Shown: positions 36,501 to 46,089 of the stretch, piece after piece
How positions within the stretch are numbered: position 1 is the stretch's first letter
Layout of the letters: each line of letters starts with the position of its first letter
NCBI RefSeq assembly: GCF_000600295.1
Contig: NZ_JEMG01000001.1
Span: forward strand, 74,612-138,611
DNA length: 64,000 nucleotides
Source: Hylemonella gracilis str. Niagara R
Lineage (GTDB): Bacteria; Pseudomonadota; Gammaproteobacteria; Burkholderiales; Burkholderiaceae_C
Reading direction: 5' to 3'
The notes under the pieces: generated by a model
What the model saw: the letters and a program-made list of their open reading frames with translations, nothing else
Told to the model about the DNA's origin: nothing
Database searches by the model: none
Translations under genes and position numbers: made by a program

Positions 36501-37499
36501 ATGAACAGCCCCACCCCCGCCTCCCAGGTCGTGCGCACGGCGCAAGGCGTCGATGCCTACGATGCATCGGCCAAGCAGAAGGCCGCCGCCAAGCTGTCGC
36601 GCATTCCCGTGAAGGTCGAGGCCGGCGAAATCCTCAAGAAGCCGGAGTGGATCCGCGTCAAGGCCGGCTCCCCGACCACGCGCTTCTACGAGATCAAGGA
36701 CATCCTGCGCGAGCACAAGCTGCACACCGTCTGCGAGGAAGCCTCCTGCCCCAACATCGGCGAGTGCTTCGGCAAGGGCACGGCCACCTTCATGATCATG
36801 GGCGACAAGTGCACGCGCCGTTGCCCCTTCTGCGACGTGGGCCACGGCCGACCCGACCCGCTGGACACCGACGAGCCACTCAATCTGGCGAAGACCATCG
36901 CGGCGCTCAAGCTCAAGTACGTGGTCATCACCAGCGTCGACCGCGATGACCTGCGCGATGGCGGCGCCGGGCACTTCGTGGACTGCATCCGCAAGACGCG
37001 CGAGCTCTCCCCGCTGACGCAGATCGAGGTGCTGGTGCCGGACTTCCGGGGCCGCGACGACCGCGCGCTGGAAATCCTCAAGGCCGCGCCGCCCGACGTG
37101 ATGAACCACAACCTGGAAACCGTGCCGCGCCTGTACAAGCAAGCCCGTCCAGGCAGTGACTACCAGTTCAGCCTGAACCTGCTCAAGAAGTTCAAGGCCC
37201 TGCACCCGAACGTGCCGACCAAGAGCGGCCTCATGGTCGGTCTGGGCGAGACGGACGAGGAAATCCTCGAGGTGATGCGCGACATGCGCGCGCACGACAT
37301 CGACATGCTGACCATCGGCCAGTACCTCGCGCCCAGCAACTCACACCTGCCGGTGAAGCGTTACGTGCACCCCGACACTTTCAAGATGTTCGAGGACGAA
37401 GCCTACAAGATGGGTTTCTCGCACGCCGCCGTGGGCGCGATGGTTCGCAGCTCATACCACGCAGATCAGCAGGCACACGCCGCGGGCGTGGTCGCCTGA
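36501..37499 (+). CDS. lipA: Lipoyl synthase LipA
   Basis: The 332-residue radical SAM enzyme inserts two sulfurs into octanoyl chains. The auxiliary cluster motif [12 protein letters not shown] is near residue 77-88, and the radical [11 protein letters not shown] motif follows. Start ATG 36501 lies 7 bp after lipB, so an earlier start in the same frame inside lipB is not needed. The end of the protein (A-D-Q-Q-A-H-A-A-G) is a typical loose tail. Confidence 0.97.
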   Translation: MNSPTPASQVVRTAQGVDAYDASAKQKAAAKLSRIPVKVEAGEILKKPEWIRVKAGSPTTRFYEIKDILREHKLHTVCEEASCPNIGECFGKGTATFMIMGDKCTRRCPFCDVGHGRPDPLDTDEPLNLAKTIAALKLKYVVITSVDRDDLRDGGAGHFVDCIRKTRELSPLTQIEVLVPDFRGRDDRALEILKAAPPDVMNHNLETVPRLYKQARPGSDYQFSLNLLKKFKALHPNVPTKSGLMVGLGETDEEILEVMRDMRAHDIDMLTIGQYLAPSNSHLPVKRYVHPDTFKMFEDEAYKMGFSHAAVGAMVRSSYHADQQAHAAGVVA

Positions 37500-37605
37500 G
37501 CCCGGGTCGGGTTAGAGCCCGGCCCCTGTATTTTCCCGCTGGATTCCAAACCACAACAGGCCAGCCTTTACTCAGACCTGTGTCTTTCATTGGAAAGGAA
37601 TCCGC

Positions 37606-37905
37606 ATGCAATGTCCCGTCTGCTCGAACTCCCGGCTGGTGATGTCCGAGCGCCAAGGCATCGAAATCGATTATTGCCCGCAATGCAGGGGCGTGTGGCT
37701 GGACCGTGGCGAGCTCGACAAGATCATCGACCGCTCCCAGAGCGCCGCACCCGCGCAGGCGGCACCACAGCCGCGCGCGCAGGCGCCGGCACAGCAGCCT
37801 TACGCACCCCAGCCCCCGCAACCCCAACCCTACCCACAGCAGGGCATGTACTACCGCAAGAAAAAGCGGGAGGGGTTTTTGTCCGACATTTTTGACTTCG
37901 ACTGA
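37606..37905 (+). CDS. Zinc-ribbon (zf-TFIIB) domain protein
   Basis: A 99-residue protein with two CxxC pairs, C-P-V-C (residues 3-6) and C-P-Q-C (24-27), followed by R-G-V-W-L-D-R-G-E-L, the core of the bacterial zf-TFIIB family. The rest is Gln/Pro/Ala rich and ends K-K-K-R-E-G-F-L-S-D-I-F-D-F. GGAAAGGAA precedes the start. Function is unknown; these small proteins are common in proteobacteria. Confidence 0.9.
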   Translation: MQCPVCSNSRLVMSERQGIEIDYCPQCRGVWLDRGELDKIIDRSQSAAPAQAAPQPRAQAPAQQPYAPQPPQPQPYPQQGMYYRKKKREGFLSDIFDFD

Positions 37906-37914
37906 AGACTCGGC

Positions 37915-38595
37915 ATGTCCTCGCCCGCCGCACTGCCCGTGTCCCTACGCGACTACGGCCCCTCGCACGGCAGCCACGCGCACCAGCATCACCAGTTGCT
38001 GGTGGGGCTGGAGGGTCTGCTCGAACTCGAGATCGAGGGCCGTGGTCAGCGGGTCGCGGTGGGTGACGCCGTGCTGATCTCGCCGGGTGATCGCCACGAC
38101 TTCGAATCCCCCCGAGGCAGTCGTTGTCTGGTGCTGGACAGCGCCCACCCTGCGTGGGCCACCTGCACCGCCCAGCCCCACCGGCCTGCTCAGGTCGCGG
38201 CGCTGGCCCAGTACCTGGCGCAAGCCTGGCCTCAACCTGTGGCGCTGGGCCATGCGCCCGCGTTGCTGCTGGAAGCCTGGCGTGCGCCGAATGCGGCGCA
38301 ACGCCCACGCCGCGCCATCGACTGGCTGGCGCTGAGCCACTGGGTGCAGGCCCGGCTGGACAACCCGCTGGGGGTCACTGATCTTGCCCAACAGGTGCAC
38401 CTGAGCCCATCACAGTTCGCCGCACGCTGCCAGGAAGCCCAGGGCATGGGCCCGCTGGCCTGGCTGCGCAGCTTGCGCCTGAGCCACGCGCGCGCGCTGC
38501 GGGACGCTGGCTGGTCGGTGCAGGACACGGCGCGGCGCACGGGCTACCGCTCGCCATCCGCGCTCACGGCCGCCTTGCGCCGCGCTGGTTTCTAG
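37915..38595 (+). CDS. AraC-family transcriptional regulator
   Basis: The 226-residue protein has a short cupin sensor (residues 10-80, with H-A-H-Q-H-H-Q-L-L-V-G) and a C-terminal double helix-turn-helix domain (about 135-226) ending A-R-R-T-G-Y-R-S-P-S-A-L-T-A-A. The first HTH is in V-T-D-L-A-Q-Q-V-H-L-S-P. It starts 10 bp after the zinc-ribbon gene. The nearest downstream gene is the EamA transporter, a possible target. Confidence 0.92.
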   Translation: MSSPAALPVSLRDYGPSHGSHAHQHHQLLVGLEGLLELEIEGRGQRVAVGDAVLISPGDRHDFESPRGSRCLVLDSAHPAWATCTAQPHRPAQVAALAQYLAQAWPQPVALGHAPALLLEAWRAPNAAQRPRRAIDWLALSHWVQARLDNPLGVTDLAQQVHLSPSQFAARCQEAQGMGPLAWLRSLRLSHARALRDAGWSVQDTARRTGYRSPSALTAALRRAGF

Positions 38596-38741
38596 CGCCA
38601 GTACATCCAGATCTCGGCTTGCGAAGCTGGTCCTTGCGCACGCCCCATGCCCCATGCCGCAGGTTGGGCCCGAACCGAGACCGGTGAAACGCGACGACAG
38701 ACCCAGGATGCGCACGTCGCGCATTTTTTACACTGCGGCCC

Positions 38742-39599
38742 ATGCACGCCAATCTTCATGCCCTGGGCGCCATCGCCCTCTGGGCTTCCCTGGCCGCGCT
38801 GGGCGTCACGCTCCAGCACGTTCCCCCCTTTCTGCTGACGGGTCTGGCCCTGCTGATCGGCAGCATCCCCGCCTGGTCTGCCCTGCCCGGTTTGCTGCGG
38901 CAGGGGAAGCTGCCGCTGTCCACGCTGGCGCTGGGCATCTACGGCCTGTTTGGCTTCCACTTTCTGCTCTTCGTCTCGCTGCGGCTCGCGCCGCCGGTGC
39001 AGGCCAATCTGATCAACTACCTCTGGCCGCTGCTGATCGTGGTGATGGCGCCGCTGTTCCTACGCGAACTCAGACTCAAACCCCTGCACCTAGTGGCGGC
39101 GGTGATGGGTTTCGCGGGGGCGGCGGTTGCCATCCTGGGCGGCGGCTCGGACCCGACGGCGACAGACGGCGGCTGGCACTGGGGTTATCTGCTGGCGCTG
39201 GCCTCGGCCTTTGTGTGGGCCAGTTACTCGCTGCTCACGCGCCGGGTCGCGGCTTTTCCAACTTCGGCGGTCGGTCTGTTCGGCCTGGTGTCGGGCCTGC
39301 TGTCCCTGCTGTGCCACCTGGTATTGGAGTCCGGCGCAGCCTCCTTCGCCGCGCTCTCCGCACGCGACTGGCTGCTGCTGACCCTGCTGGGTTTGGGCCC
39401 GCTGGGCGCCGCTTTCTTTCTCTGGGATTACGCGCTCAAGCGCGGCGACGCGCGGCAGATCGGGGTGCTGAGCTACCTCACACCCCTGGGCTCGACCGCC
39501 TTGCTGGTGGGGATCAGCGGCCAACCCTGGCGCTGGAGCATCGCGGCGGCGGCGGTGCTCATCATCGGCGCGGCCCTGCTCAGCACGCGCGCGCGCTGA
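38742..39599 (+). CDS. DMT-superfamily EamA transporter
   Basis: A 285-residue inner membrane protein with ten predicted hydrophobic segments in two EamA repeats, each with the family's hydrophobic rhythm; the second repeat begins near residue 145. L-I-N-Y-L-W-P-L-L-I-V near 85-95 is typical of the YdcZ/RhaT-like group with one P-x-x-x motif. It probably exports metabolites or amino acids. It is on the same strand as the AraC regulator, 146 bp downstream. Confidence 0.9.
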   Translation: MHANLHALGAIALWASLAALGVTLQHVPPFLLTGLALLIGSIPAWSALPGLLRQGKLPLSTLALGIYGLFGFHFLLFVSLRLAPPVQANLINYLWPLLIVVMAPLFLRELRLKPLHLVAAVMGFAGAAVAILGGGSDPTATDGGWHWGYLLALASAFVWASYSLLTRRVAAFPTSAVGLFGLVSGLLSLLCHLVLESGAASFAALSARDWLLLTLLGLGPLGAAFFLWDYALKRGDARQIGVLSYLTPLGSTALLVGISGQPWRWSIAAAAVLIIGAALLSTRAR

Positions 39600-39668
39600 A
39601 GCACTTGAGGACGGCGTCACGCGCCGGGGGATGCCCCCGCGCGCATCTGGATCTGGCCGTACGCCGCT

Positions 39669-41456
39669 TCAATTGCCCATCAGGGCGGCAGGCGTTTCGG
39701 ACTCCAGCACCTCTCTCGCCCAGGGCGCGATCTTGGCCGCGTCGGCACGCAGCACCTCCTGCTTGACCGCGAGGATCTGCGCGGGGTGCATGGAGAAGCT
39801 GCGCAGTCCCAGGCCCAGCAGCAGGCGCGTCATGCCCACGTCACCGGCCATCTCACCGCAGACGCTCACCTCCTTGCCCTGCGCGCGGCCTTCTGCGATG
39901 GTGTCCGCGACCAAGCGCAGCACCGCCGGGTGCAACGGGTCATAAAGGTGGGCGACAGATTCATCGGCACGGTCGATGGCCAGCGTGTACTGGATCAGGT
40001 CATTGGTGCCGATGGACAGGTAATCGAAATAGCGCAGAAAGGTCTTGAGCATCAGCGCGGCGGCGGGGATCTCGATCATCGCGCCGACCTGCACCGCGCC
40101 CTGGGGCAGCCCTTCGCGGTGCAGCTCGGTGCGCGCCTGTTCCAGTAGGGACAGGGTCTGGCGAATCTCGCTCAGATGGGCCAGCATGGGCACCAGCATC
40201 TTGACTGGCCCATGCGCCGCGGCGCGCAGGATGGCGCGCAACTGGGTGAGGAACATGGCCGGGTCCGCCAGGCTCCAGCGGATGGCGCGCAGGCCGAGCG
40301 CCGGGTTCAAGTGCTTGCCTTCCTGCGCGTTGCTGTCCATCGGTTTGTCCGCGCCGACGTCCACCGTGCGGATGGTCACCGGCAGGCCGTTCATGCCCTC
40401 GACTGCACGACGGTAGGCTTGGTACTGCTCTTGCTCGTCCGGCAGGTGGCCTTGGCGGCCCATGAAGAGGAATTCGCTGCGGAACAGCCCCACGCCCTGG
40501 GCACCGGCGCGCAAGGCATGGGCGGCGTCCTCGGGCATTTCGATGTTGGCCAACAACTCCACGGGCTCGCCGTCGAGGGTGATGGCCGGCGTGTCGCGCA
40601 AGCGCGCCAGGCGGCTGCGCGCCAGTTCATGCTCGCGCTGCTTGTATTGGTACTCGGCCAGGATGATGGGCGAGGGGTCCACGATGACCACGCCCGCGTT
40701 GCCGTCGATGATGATCCAGTCGTCCTGCCGCACCAACTGGCTGGCCGTGCGCGCGCCCACCACGGCCGGAATGTCCATGCTGCGCGCCACGATGGCCGTG
40801 TGCGAGGTCTTGCCGCCCACGTCGGTGATGAAGCCGGTGAACACACCCTGCTTGAACTGCAGCATGTCGGCCGGTGACAGCTCGTGCGCCACCAGCACCA
40901 GGGCAGTCTTGTCGGCGCCATCGGCGTCCCCGGGCTTGGCGGCGTGCAGGCTGGGGGACAGGGCCTGGGTGGGCACGTAGAGGGACGCGCTGCCGCCTTG
41001 CATTTCCTCTTGCATGGCGCGCAGGACCTTCTCGGTGATCTGCTCGAGGTCGGCCTTGCGCTCGCGCAGGTACTCGTCCTCCATCTCGTCGAATTGTCGG
41101 GCCATCACCTCCAGCTGCGATGTCAGCGCCCACTCAGCGTTGTAAAGACGTTCGCGCACCCAGTGCTTGACGCCGCCAATGATCTCCTCGTCCTGCAGCA
41201 GCATCAGGTGCACGTCCAGCAGGGCCTTCAGCTCCGGTGGCGCTTCCTTCGGGCCGAGCTGCTCCACGCTCTGCTGCAGACGCTGGATTTCCTTGATGAC
41301 GGCATTGCGGCCGCGCCGCACGCGGTCGATCTCGCCCGCCACCTGGTCGGGTTCGATGAAGTAATGCGCCACGTCCACACGGCTGGACGCGACCAGCACG
41401 GCCCGCCCAATGGCGATGCCGCGAGTCACCCCCAGACCGTGAATCGAGAACGTCAT
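39669..41456 (-). CDS. ptsI: PTS enzyme I
   Basis: A 595-residue phosphoenolpyruvate-protein phosphotransferase that passes phosphate from PEP to HPr. The phosphorylated His lies in G-G-K-T-S-H-T-A-I-V-A-R (near residue 198), the PEP-binding Arg/Cys region in the C-terminal barrel includes D-L-I-Q-Y-T and V-C-G-E-M-A-G-D. I prefer ATG 41456 (T-F-S-I-H-G-L-G) over a longer frame. It is the last of a ptsN-like/HPr/EI trio on the minus strand, with no permease components nearby. Confidence 0.95.
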   Translation of the reverse strand: MTFSIHGLGVTRGIAIGRAVLVASSRVDVAHYFIEPDQVAGEIDRVRRGRNAVIKEIQRLQQSVEQLGPKEAPPELKALLDVHLMLLQDEEIIGGVKHWVRERLYNAEWALTSQLEVMARQFDEMEDEYLRERKADLEQITEKVLRAMQEEMQGGSASLYVPTQALSPSLHAAKPGDADGADKTALVLVAHELSPADMLQFKQGVFTGFITDVGGKTSHTAIVARSMDIPAVVGARTASQLVRQDDWIIIDGNAGVVIVDPSPIILAEYQYKQREHELARSRLARLRDTPAITLDGEPVELLANIEMPEDAAHALRAGAQGVGLFRSEFLFMGRQGHLPDEQEQYQAYRRAVEGMNGLPVTIRTVDVGADKPMDSNAQEGKHLNPALGLRAIRWSLADPAMFLTQLRAILRAAAHGPVKMLVPMLAHLSEIRQTLSLLEQARTELHREGLPQGAVQVGAMIEIPAAALMLKTFLRYFDYLSIGTNDLIQYTLAIDRADESVAHLYDPLHPAVLRLVADTIAEGRAQGKEVSVCGEMAGDVGMTRLLLGLGLRSFSMHPAQILAVKQEVLRADAAKIAPWAREVLESETPAALMGN

Positions 41457-41557
41457 CCGCGATCTCCGCGGGCTTGTGCGGCTGGCACGGCCCCAAGCCG
41501 CACGCGTCCGGCCCGGACAGGGGTGAGGCGATGGACGCCCATGCAAGGCCGCATGAC

Positions 41558-41839
41558 TTACTCGCCTTCGCCGAATTTGTCGTCGATCAAGGCCAGCAGG
41601 GCATCGACCGCTTCCTGCGCGCGATCACCTTCCGCCTCGATCTCGATGGTCGAGCCCAGGCCCGCCGCCAGCATCATGACGCCCATGATGCTCTTGGCAT
41701 TGACCCGGCGTTCGCCCCGGGTCAGCCAGACATCACAGGGGAAACCGCCCGCCAGCTTGGTGAGCTTGGCGGAAGCGCGGGCGTGGAGCCCGAGTTTGTT
41801 GCTGATCGTTGCAGGCGCTTTCACCATGTTGTTCTCCAT
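41558..41839 (-). CDS. ptsH: PTS phosphocarrier HPr
   Basis: The small 93-residue HPr. The phosphorylated His is in L-G-L-H-A-R-A-S-A-K-L-T; the regulatory Ser appears in N-A-K-S-I-M-G-V-M-M. The start is either ATG 41839 or the internal ATG 41827 (89 aa), which is nearer the usual length and has GGAG upstream. It carries phosphate between enzyme I and enzyme IIA. Confidence 0.95.
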   Translation of the reverse strand: MENNMVKAPATISNKLGLHARASAKLTKLAGGFPCDVWLTRGERRVNAKSIMGVMMLAAGLGSTIEIEAEGDRAQEAVDALLALIDDKFGEGE

Positions 41840-41885
41840 ACGCTTTGTTCCTTCCCCCAGGGCCCGCGCGCGGCAAGGGACCGGC

Positions 41886-42287
41886 TCACACCACCACCTC
41901 CTGCACGCCCTGGCTGCCGCTCTGCAGGGCGCGGGCCACCAAGGCGTCCAAAGGCTCCTGCTGGTAGTTCACGGCTCGCCACAGCATGGGCAGGTTGACC
42001 CCCGCCAGCAATCGGGCCTGTCCCGCCCCTTGGGCGTGGACGATCCGCAGCAGCTGCGTGGCCACGTTGCAGGGCGTGGCCCCCAACACGTCGCTCAGCA
42101 ACAGCAGGGGCGTGCCGCCCAGGTTCGCCACCGCCTCTCGCGCCAAGCTCAGGCTGCTTTCGGCGGTCGCATCGGCCTGGACATCCAGCGCCAACACGCC
42201 CTGCGCACGGTCGGGAAACACGTGGGCCACGCAGGTTTTCAAGGCGCTGGCCAGAGGCGCATGGGCGATGATGACGATGCCATTCAT
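41886..42287 (-). CDS. PTS mannose-type enzyme IIA
   Basis: A 133-residue EIIA of the mannose superfamily. Start ATG 42287 gives M-N-G-I-V-I-I-A-H-A-P-L-A-S, with the phosphorylatable His in I-I-A-H-A; G-G-T-P-L-L-L-L-S-D-V-L-G-A-T-P is the second hallmark (D-V-x-G-A-T-P). It forms, with HPr and enzyme I, a phosphorelay without a visible IIB or IIC; such incomplete systems in betaproteobacteria are thought to be regulatory. Confidence 0.93.
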   Translation of the reverse strand: MNGIVIIAHAPLASALKTCVAHVFPDRAQGVLALDVQADATAESSLSLAREAVANLGGTPLLLLSDVLGATPCNVATQLLRIVHAQGAGQARLLAGVNLPMLWRAVNYQQEPLDALVARALQSGSQGVQEVVV

Positions 42288-42367
42288 AGATACACGTTCC
42301 ATTATGGCGTCTCCCTCGCGGCCCAACCTTGGAAGGGCCGGCGCGCAAGCCCGGACCTTGCGCCGCC

Positions 42368-43612
42368 TCAAGAAGTTTTGCCTGGCCTTGGACCTCTGAG
42401 CCAGAGAAACCAGACATAGGACAGCAAATTGCAGACCAGCAGCACGCCAAATGCGCCCTGGTAGGCCTGGGCCATGGCCCAGTCCAGGGCGCGCAAGGCA
42501 TCGATCAACAACCCGATGCCCCATTGCACGACAAACACGCCCCCAAAGATCACGAGGTTGTAAGCCGACAGCGCCCGCCCGGCGAGCTCGGACGCGAACG
42601 CCAGCCCCACCGCCGGCTGAGCCAGCGACAGCACGCTGGAGCAGAGGCAGAACAGGGCCAGTAGCCATGCCGCGTGCGCACCCAGTGCTGGGCCAGCCAA
42701 CACCAACAAGGCCAACAGGGCCAGGCTGGGCGGGACACCCCAGGCAATCAGTTGTTCGACCGGCACCCCGCGCCGGGTGAGACGAGGCAACAGCAGGCCC
42801 CAGAGCCAGAACACCGTCAGCATGCAAAGGTTGATGGCGAACAGACCGGTGGCCGCCTGCGCGGCGCTGTAGCCCCCGACCTGCATCATCCAGGGCACGG
42901 CCCAGAGGGTCTGCACCGCCAGCAGACTGCCATAGTTGAAGAACCCCAGGGGCGTCAGGCGCAGGAAATAGGGATGGCGCAGCAGGTCGGCATAACGCAC
43001 TGGCCGACCGACCGCTGCCGCCACCGCTGGCGCGGTCGTGGCCTGCCAGCGGGGCGTCTTCCAGGCGATCATGACCATGGCCAACAGCAACAGCACCGCC
43101 AGCCCCCAGAACAAAGGCCGCCAGCCGTGGACCGGCAGCAACCACTGCACCGGCAAGGTGGACGCGACCATGCCCATGGAGCCCGTCATCAGCATCCAGG
43201 AATTGGCGCGCATTTGGGTGGCCGGTGTGAACCAGCGGCGGTACCCGGTCATGGGCGCCATCAGGCCGGCCGCCAGGCCCACGCCGCATAGCACCCGGGC
43301 CAGCAGCAACGCGGTGAAGCCCGTGCTCAGGGCGAACATCGCGCAGCCCGCGACCGCCACGGCCATGAAGCCGAGGATGACGGTGCGAGGGCCATGGCGG
43401 TCCAGCCAGCGCCCCAGGGGCAACTGCATGGCCGCAAACCCGAGAAAGTAGCCCCCGGCCAGCAGACCCAGGTCACGCGCGCCAAGCTCAAACTCCTGGG
43501 TCAGCGTGGGCGACAAGGTGGCCGTCACCGCGCGGATCAGCGCCGAGAAGAAATAGGCGAAGGCAAAGGCCAGGAAGATCCAGATAGCCTGGCGGCGATT
43601 CACAAATTGCAT
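42368..43612 (-). CDS. MFS transporter
   Basis: A 414-residue protein with twelve hydrophobic segments. The loop after segment 2 reads G-R-W-L-D-R-H-G-P-R, a typical major facilitator signature. ATG 43612 is chosen as it removes a basic N-terminal extension. Substrate cannot be deduced. It lies 80 bp upstream of the EIIA gene on the same strand, but no functional link is known. Confidence 0.92.
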   Translation of the reverse strand: MQFVNRRQAIWIFLAFAFAYFFSALIRAVTATLSPTLTQEFELGARDLGLLAGGYFLGFAAMQLPLGRWLDRHGPRTVILGFMAVAVAGCAMFALSTGFTALLLARVLCGVGLAAGLMAPMTGYRRWFTPATQMRANSWMLMTGSMGMVASTLPVQWLLPVHGWRPLFWGLAVLLLLAMVMIAWKTPRWQATTAPAVAAAVGRPVRYADLLRHPYFLRLTPLGFFNYGSLLAVQTLWAVPWMMQVGGYSAAQAATGLFAINLCMLTVFWLWGLLLPRLTRRGVPVEQLIAWGVPPSLALLALLVLAGPALGAHAAWLLALFCLCSSVLSLAQPAVGLAFASELAGRALSAYNLVIFGGVFVVQWGIGLLIDALRALDWAMAQAYQGAFGVLLVCNLLSYVWFLWLRGPRPGKTS

Positions 43613-43635
43613 GGAAAGCACGGTCCGCCGGGACC

Positions 43636-44232
43636 TCACTCAAAGGCGAGGCTGCTGAAGAAGGGCTCCGTCATCGCCTGGCTGAGCCGCTCGGCATACA
43701 CCGCCGCATGGTAGAGCCGCCCGCCGCGCACGAACCAGACCGCCTGCACGTTCATGGCCGACCCGGACGCCCCCGGTGTCTCAGGCATGCCGGAGTCCCC
43801 CTGCGCCGAGCCTGCGCGTCCCCGGGCCAGCAACTGGGTTCCGGGCGGGGAGGCGTCCGCACCCTTGGGCGTGAAGGGTTTGCGGCTGCCGCCCTGCGCA
43901 CGCACGCTGGCCAGCACATGCGTCTGCCATTGCGCCAGCACCGCCATCACAGCCTGCGGTGAGCCCGGCACCGCGACGGCCAACGCGAACAGGCCGCCAT
44001 CCGCCTCGCAGCCCAGCATGGTCACCATCACCTCGTAACCCGCCATGCGCTGGGGGCGCGTGGCCCGGTCCGGTTTGCAAGGCAAGAGGGCCTGCAAGGC
44101 GACCGCGTCATCCTGTGCCCCGGTCGTGCTGACCGGTTCCGGTTTGAGGCGAACCTGGCGCCAGTTCAGGCTGGGGCTGCAGCCCATCAGGACCAGACCG
44201 ACACAGAGCGGGAAGAATAGGCGTTGAAGCAT
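43636..44232 (-). CDS. Putative lipoprotein of unknown function
   Basis: A 198-residue protein with a lipoprotein signal: L-F-F-P-L-C-V-G-L-V-L-M-G-C-S, cleaved before the Cys at about residue 18. The rest has no family I recognise and ends A-M-T-E-P-F-F-S-S-L-A-F-E. It is probably anchored in the periplasm. Start ATG 44232 is selected because it places the signal at the N-terminus. Confidence 0.8.
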   Translation of the reverse strand: MLQRLFFPLCVGLVLMGCSPSLNWRQVRLKPEPVSTTGAQDDAVALQALLPCKPDRATRPQRMAGYEVMVTMLGCEADGGLFALAVAVPGSPQAVMAVLAQWQTHVLASVRAQGGSRKPFTPKGADASPPGTQLLARGRAGSAQGDSGMPETPGASGSAMNVQAVWFVRGGRLYHAAVYAERLSQAMTEPFFSSLAFE

Positions 44233-44304
44233 GGGGGAATTATCCCCGCCCGCCGCGCCCCCGACCACCCATGACGGCCCCACGGCGATACACTCGACCT
44301 TGTC

Positions 44305-44859
44305 ATGGATACCGATAGCTGTCCCATCCCGTCCTCCCCCGCGGCAACGTCCCGCCCCTGGCGTACCCGCGCGCTGGTACTCGCCCTCGCGACGCTGCTG
44401 GCTGCGGGCGCTTGGTGGCTGCTGCGCAGCTCCGGTTTTGGCGCCGCGCCACAAACCAACTTTGTGCTGCTTGACGGCACGACCGAAAGCACCTCAGCTT
44501 GGCGCGGCAAGGTGGTGCTGGTGAATTTCTGGGCCACGAGCTGCACCACCTGCGTGGCCGAGATGCCCAGGATCATCGCCACCTACGACAAATACCACGC
44601 ACGAGGCTATGACACCGTGGCCGTGGCCATGAGCTACGACCCGCCCAGCTACGTCGTGAACTTCGCCGAGACGCGCAAGCTGCCTTTCAAGGTGGCCTTC
44701 GACAACACCGGCGAGGCCGCGCTGGCCTGGGGTGATGTGCGCCTGACGCCGACGACCTATCTGCTGAACAAGCGGGGCGAGATCGTCAAGCGCTACGTGG
44801 GTGAGCCTGATTTCGCTGAATTGCACAAGCTGATTGAAAGCCTCTTGGCCGAGGCTTGA
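44305..44859 (+). CDS. TlpA-like thioredoxin-fold protein
   Basis: A 184-residue thiol-disulfide oxidoreductase. A membrane anchor lies at about 22-44, then a TlpA/ResA-type domain with W-A-T-S-C-T-T-C-V-A-E-M-P; the active site CTTC differs from the common CxPC. The cis-Pro follows at T-P-T-T-Y-L. It would act in the periplasm, reducing or isomerising disulfides, often for cytochrome maturation. Confidence 0.92.
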   Translation: MDTDSCPIPSSPAATSRPWRTRALVLALATLLAAGAWWLLRSSGFGAAPQTNFVLLDGTTESTSAWRGKVVLVNFWATSCTTCVAEMPRIIATYDKYHARGYDTVAVAMSYDPPSYVVNFAETRKLPFKVAFDNTGEAALAWGDVRLTPTTYLLNKRGEIVKRYVGEPDFAELHKLIESLLAEA

Positions 44860-44895
44860 CCAGCGAGGTTACCCAGGGCGGGAGCGCAAAGCCGC

Positions 44896-45579
44896 TCAGG
44901 TGCTGGCGAAATAACGCGCCGTTGCCATCATGCGTGGCACCTTCGCGGCATTGATGGACGGCGTGTGCACGAGGCGCATGTCCATCAGATAGACATCACC
45001 CCCTTGCCCGGACATCTCCAGCAACTCCAGCCCCCGGGCACGCAACTGCTGCCCGGCATCGCCGCCTTGTTGCAGCCAGGTGCGAACACCCGGGTCCCGG
45101 TGCGATCCGGCGATGGCCAGCGTTGCGCCGCCCCGGGGTGCTACATCGTCCAGCAGGACAAACGCCTGCACGCCCGGAAGTCGCTTGGCTTGCGCGCCGC
45201 CATCCACATCCACATGCCAGTTCAAGCCAGACAGCGACCAGTCGGCCTGATGGGGCAGCGACAAGAGCCATTGCGCATCCTGCGCCGAAACCAGTTCAGT
45301 CCCCGCCAGCGCACACATGGCGGCAACGAGCTCTGGCGCAATCAGCCTGTTCTGAAAATCCCGCGGCTTGTGGACCATCTGGGCCAACCGGCCGATTTGT
45401 TGAAAGTGTGGAATGTCATCCAGCGTGCGGGAGAGCTTGCGCCCCGATGCCCAGATGCGCAGGCGCTTCAGTTCATCCAGCACGTGGCGCCGCAGCGGTT
45501 CCATCGTCGCCTGGCCGTAAAACCCCCTCAGACAGTGATAGCCACGGTCACGAAAAAACTGCGTCTGCTCAGGTGTCAT
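44896..45579 (-). CDS. Phytanoyl-CoA dioxygenase family protein
   Basis: A 227-residue Fe(II)/2-oxoglutarate-dependent oxygenase-like protein. The H-x-D pair lies in L-N-W-H-V-D-V-D-G-G and the distal His in R-L-V-H-T-P-S-I-N-A; the 2-oxoglutarate Arg may be the A-K-V-P-R site. The family hydroxylates varied substrates; the substrate here is unknown. It begins 2 bp after the cytochrome gene and is probably co-transcribed. Confidence 0.87.
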   Translation of the reverse strand: MTPEQTQFFRDRGYHCLRGFYGQATMEPLRRHVLDELKRLRIWASGRKLSRTLDDIPHFQQIGRLAQMVHKPRDFQNRLIAPELVAAMCALAGTELVSAQDAQWLLSLPHQADWSLSGLNWHVDVDGGAQAKRLPGVQAFVLLDDVAPRGGATLAIAGSHRDPGVRTWLQQGGDAGQQLRARGLELLEMSGQGGDVYLMDMRLVHTPSINAAKVPRMMATARYFAST

Positions 45580-45581
45580 GC

Positions 45582-46049
45582 TCAGCGATTGCGGAACTCC
45601 CGGTGGCAGGCGCGGCAGGAATCCGCCGTGTCGCCGAAGGCGGCCTTGATGCGCTCCAGATCGCCGGTCCTGGCGGCCTCGGCCAGCTTGGCCGTGTCGG
45701 CCTGCAGACGCTGCGCCGCGGCGGTGAACTTGTCCATCTCCTTCCAGACCTCGGGTTTGGCCTTGCCGCCCTCGTAACCCGGCGCGAACGCGGGCCAGGG
45801 CAGCTTGCTGAGGGCCAGCAAGGTGTCCGCGCTGTCCTGGGCGACCTTGGCGTCAAAGGGAACGCGGCCACGCACCATGGCGCCCAGCCGATCGGACTGC
45901 TCGCCCATGGCCTTGAGCTTTTCCTGCCGGTATTGAATCGCGTCCTCGGCTTTGGCAAACTGCGCCGATGCGGGCATGGCAGTCAGCAGGGACATCCAGG
46001 CCACGGCGGCCATCAGGGCGAAGCGACGCAAGGCTTGTTTTGCGGTCAT
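45582..46049 (-). CDS. Cytochrome c-prime/c556-like protein
   Basis: A 155-residue protein with a Sec signal peptide (A-L-M-A-A-V-A-W-M-S-L-L-T-A-M-P-A-S-A) and a single haem site near the C-terminus, C-R-A-C-H, as in cytochrome c-prime. AGGAG precedes ATG 46049. It is a periplasmic four-helix haem protein. A cytochrome b561-type gene is divergent, 40 bp away, a natural electron partner. Confidence 0.92.
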   Translation of the reverse strand: MTAKQALRRFALMAAVAWMSLLTAMPASAQFAKAEDAIQYRQEKLKAMGEQSDRLGAMVRGRVPFDAKVAQDSADTLLALSKLPWPAFAPGYEGGKAKPEVWKEMDKFTAAAQRLQADTAKLAEAARTGDLERIKAAFGDTADSCRACHREFRNR

Positions 46050-46089
46050 GATTTCGACTCCTAAATCAACGAACAGGGATGAACACACG

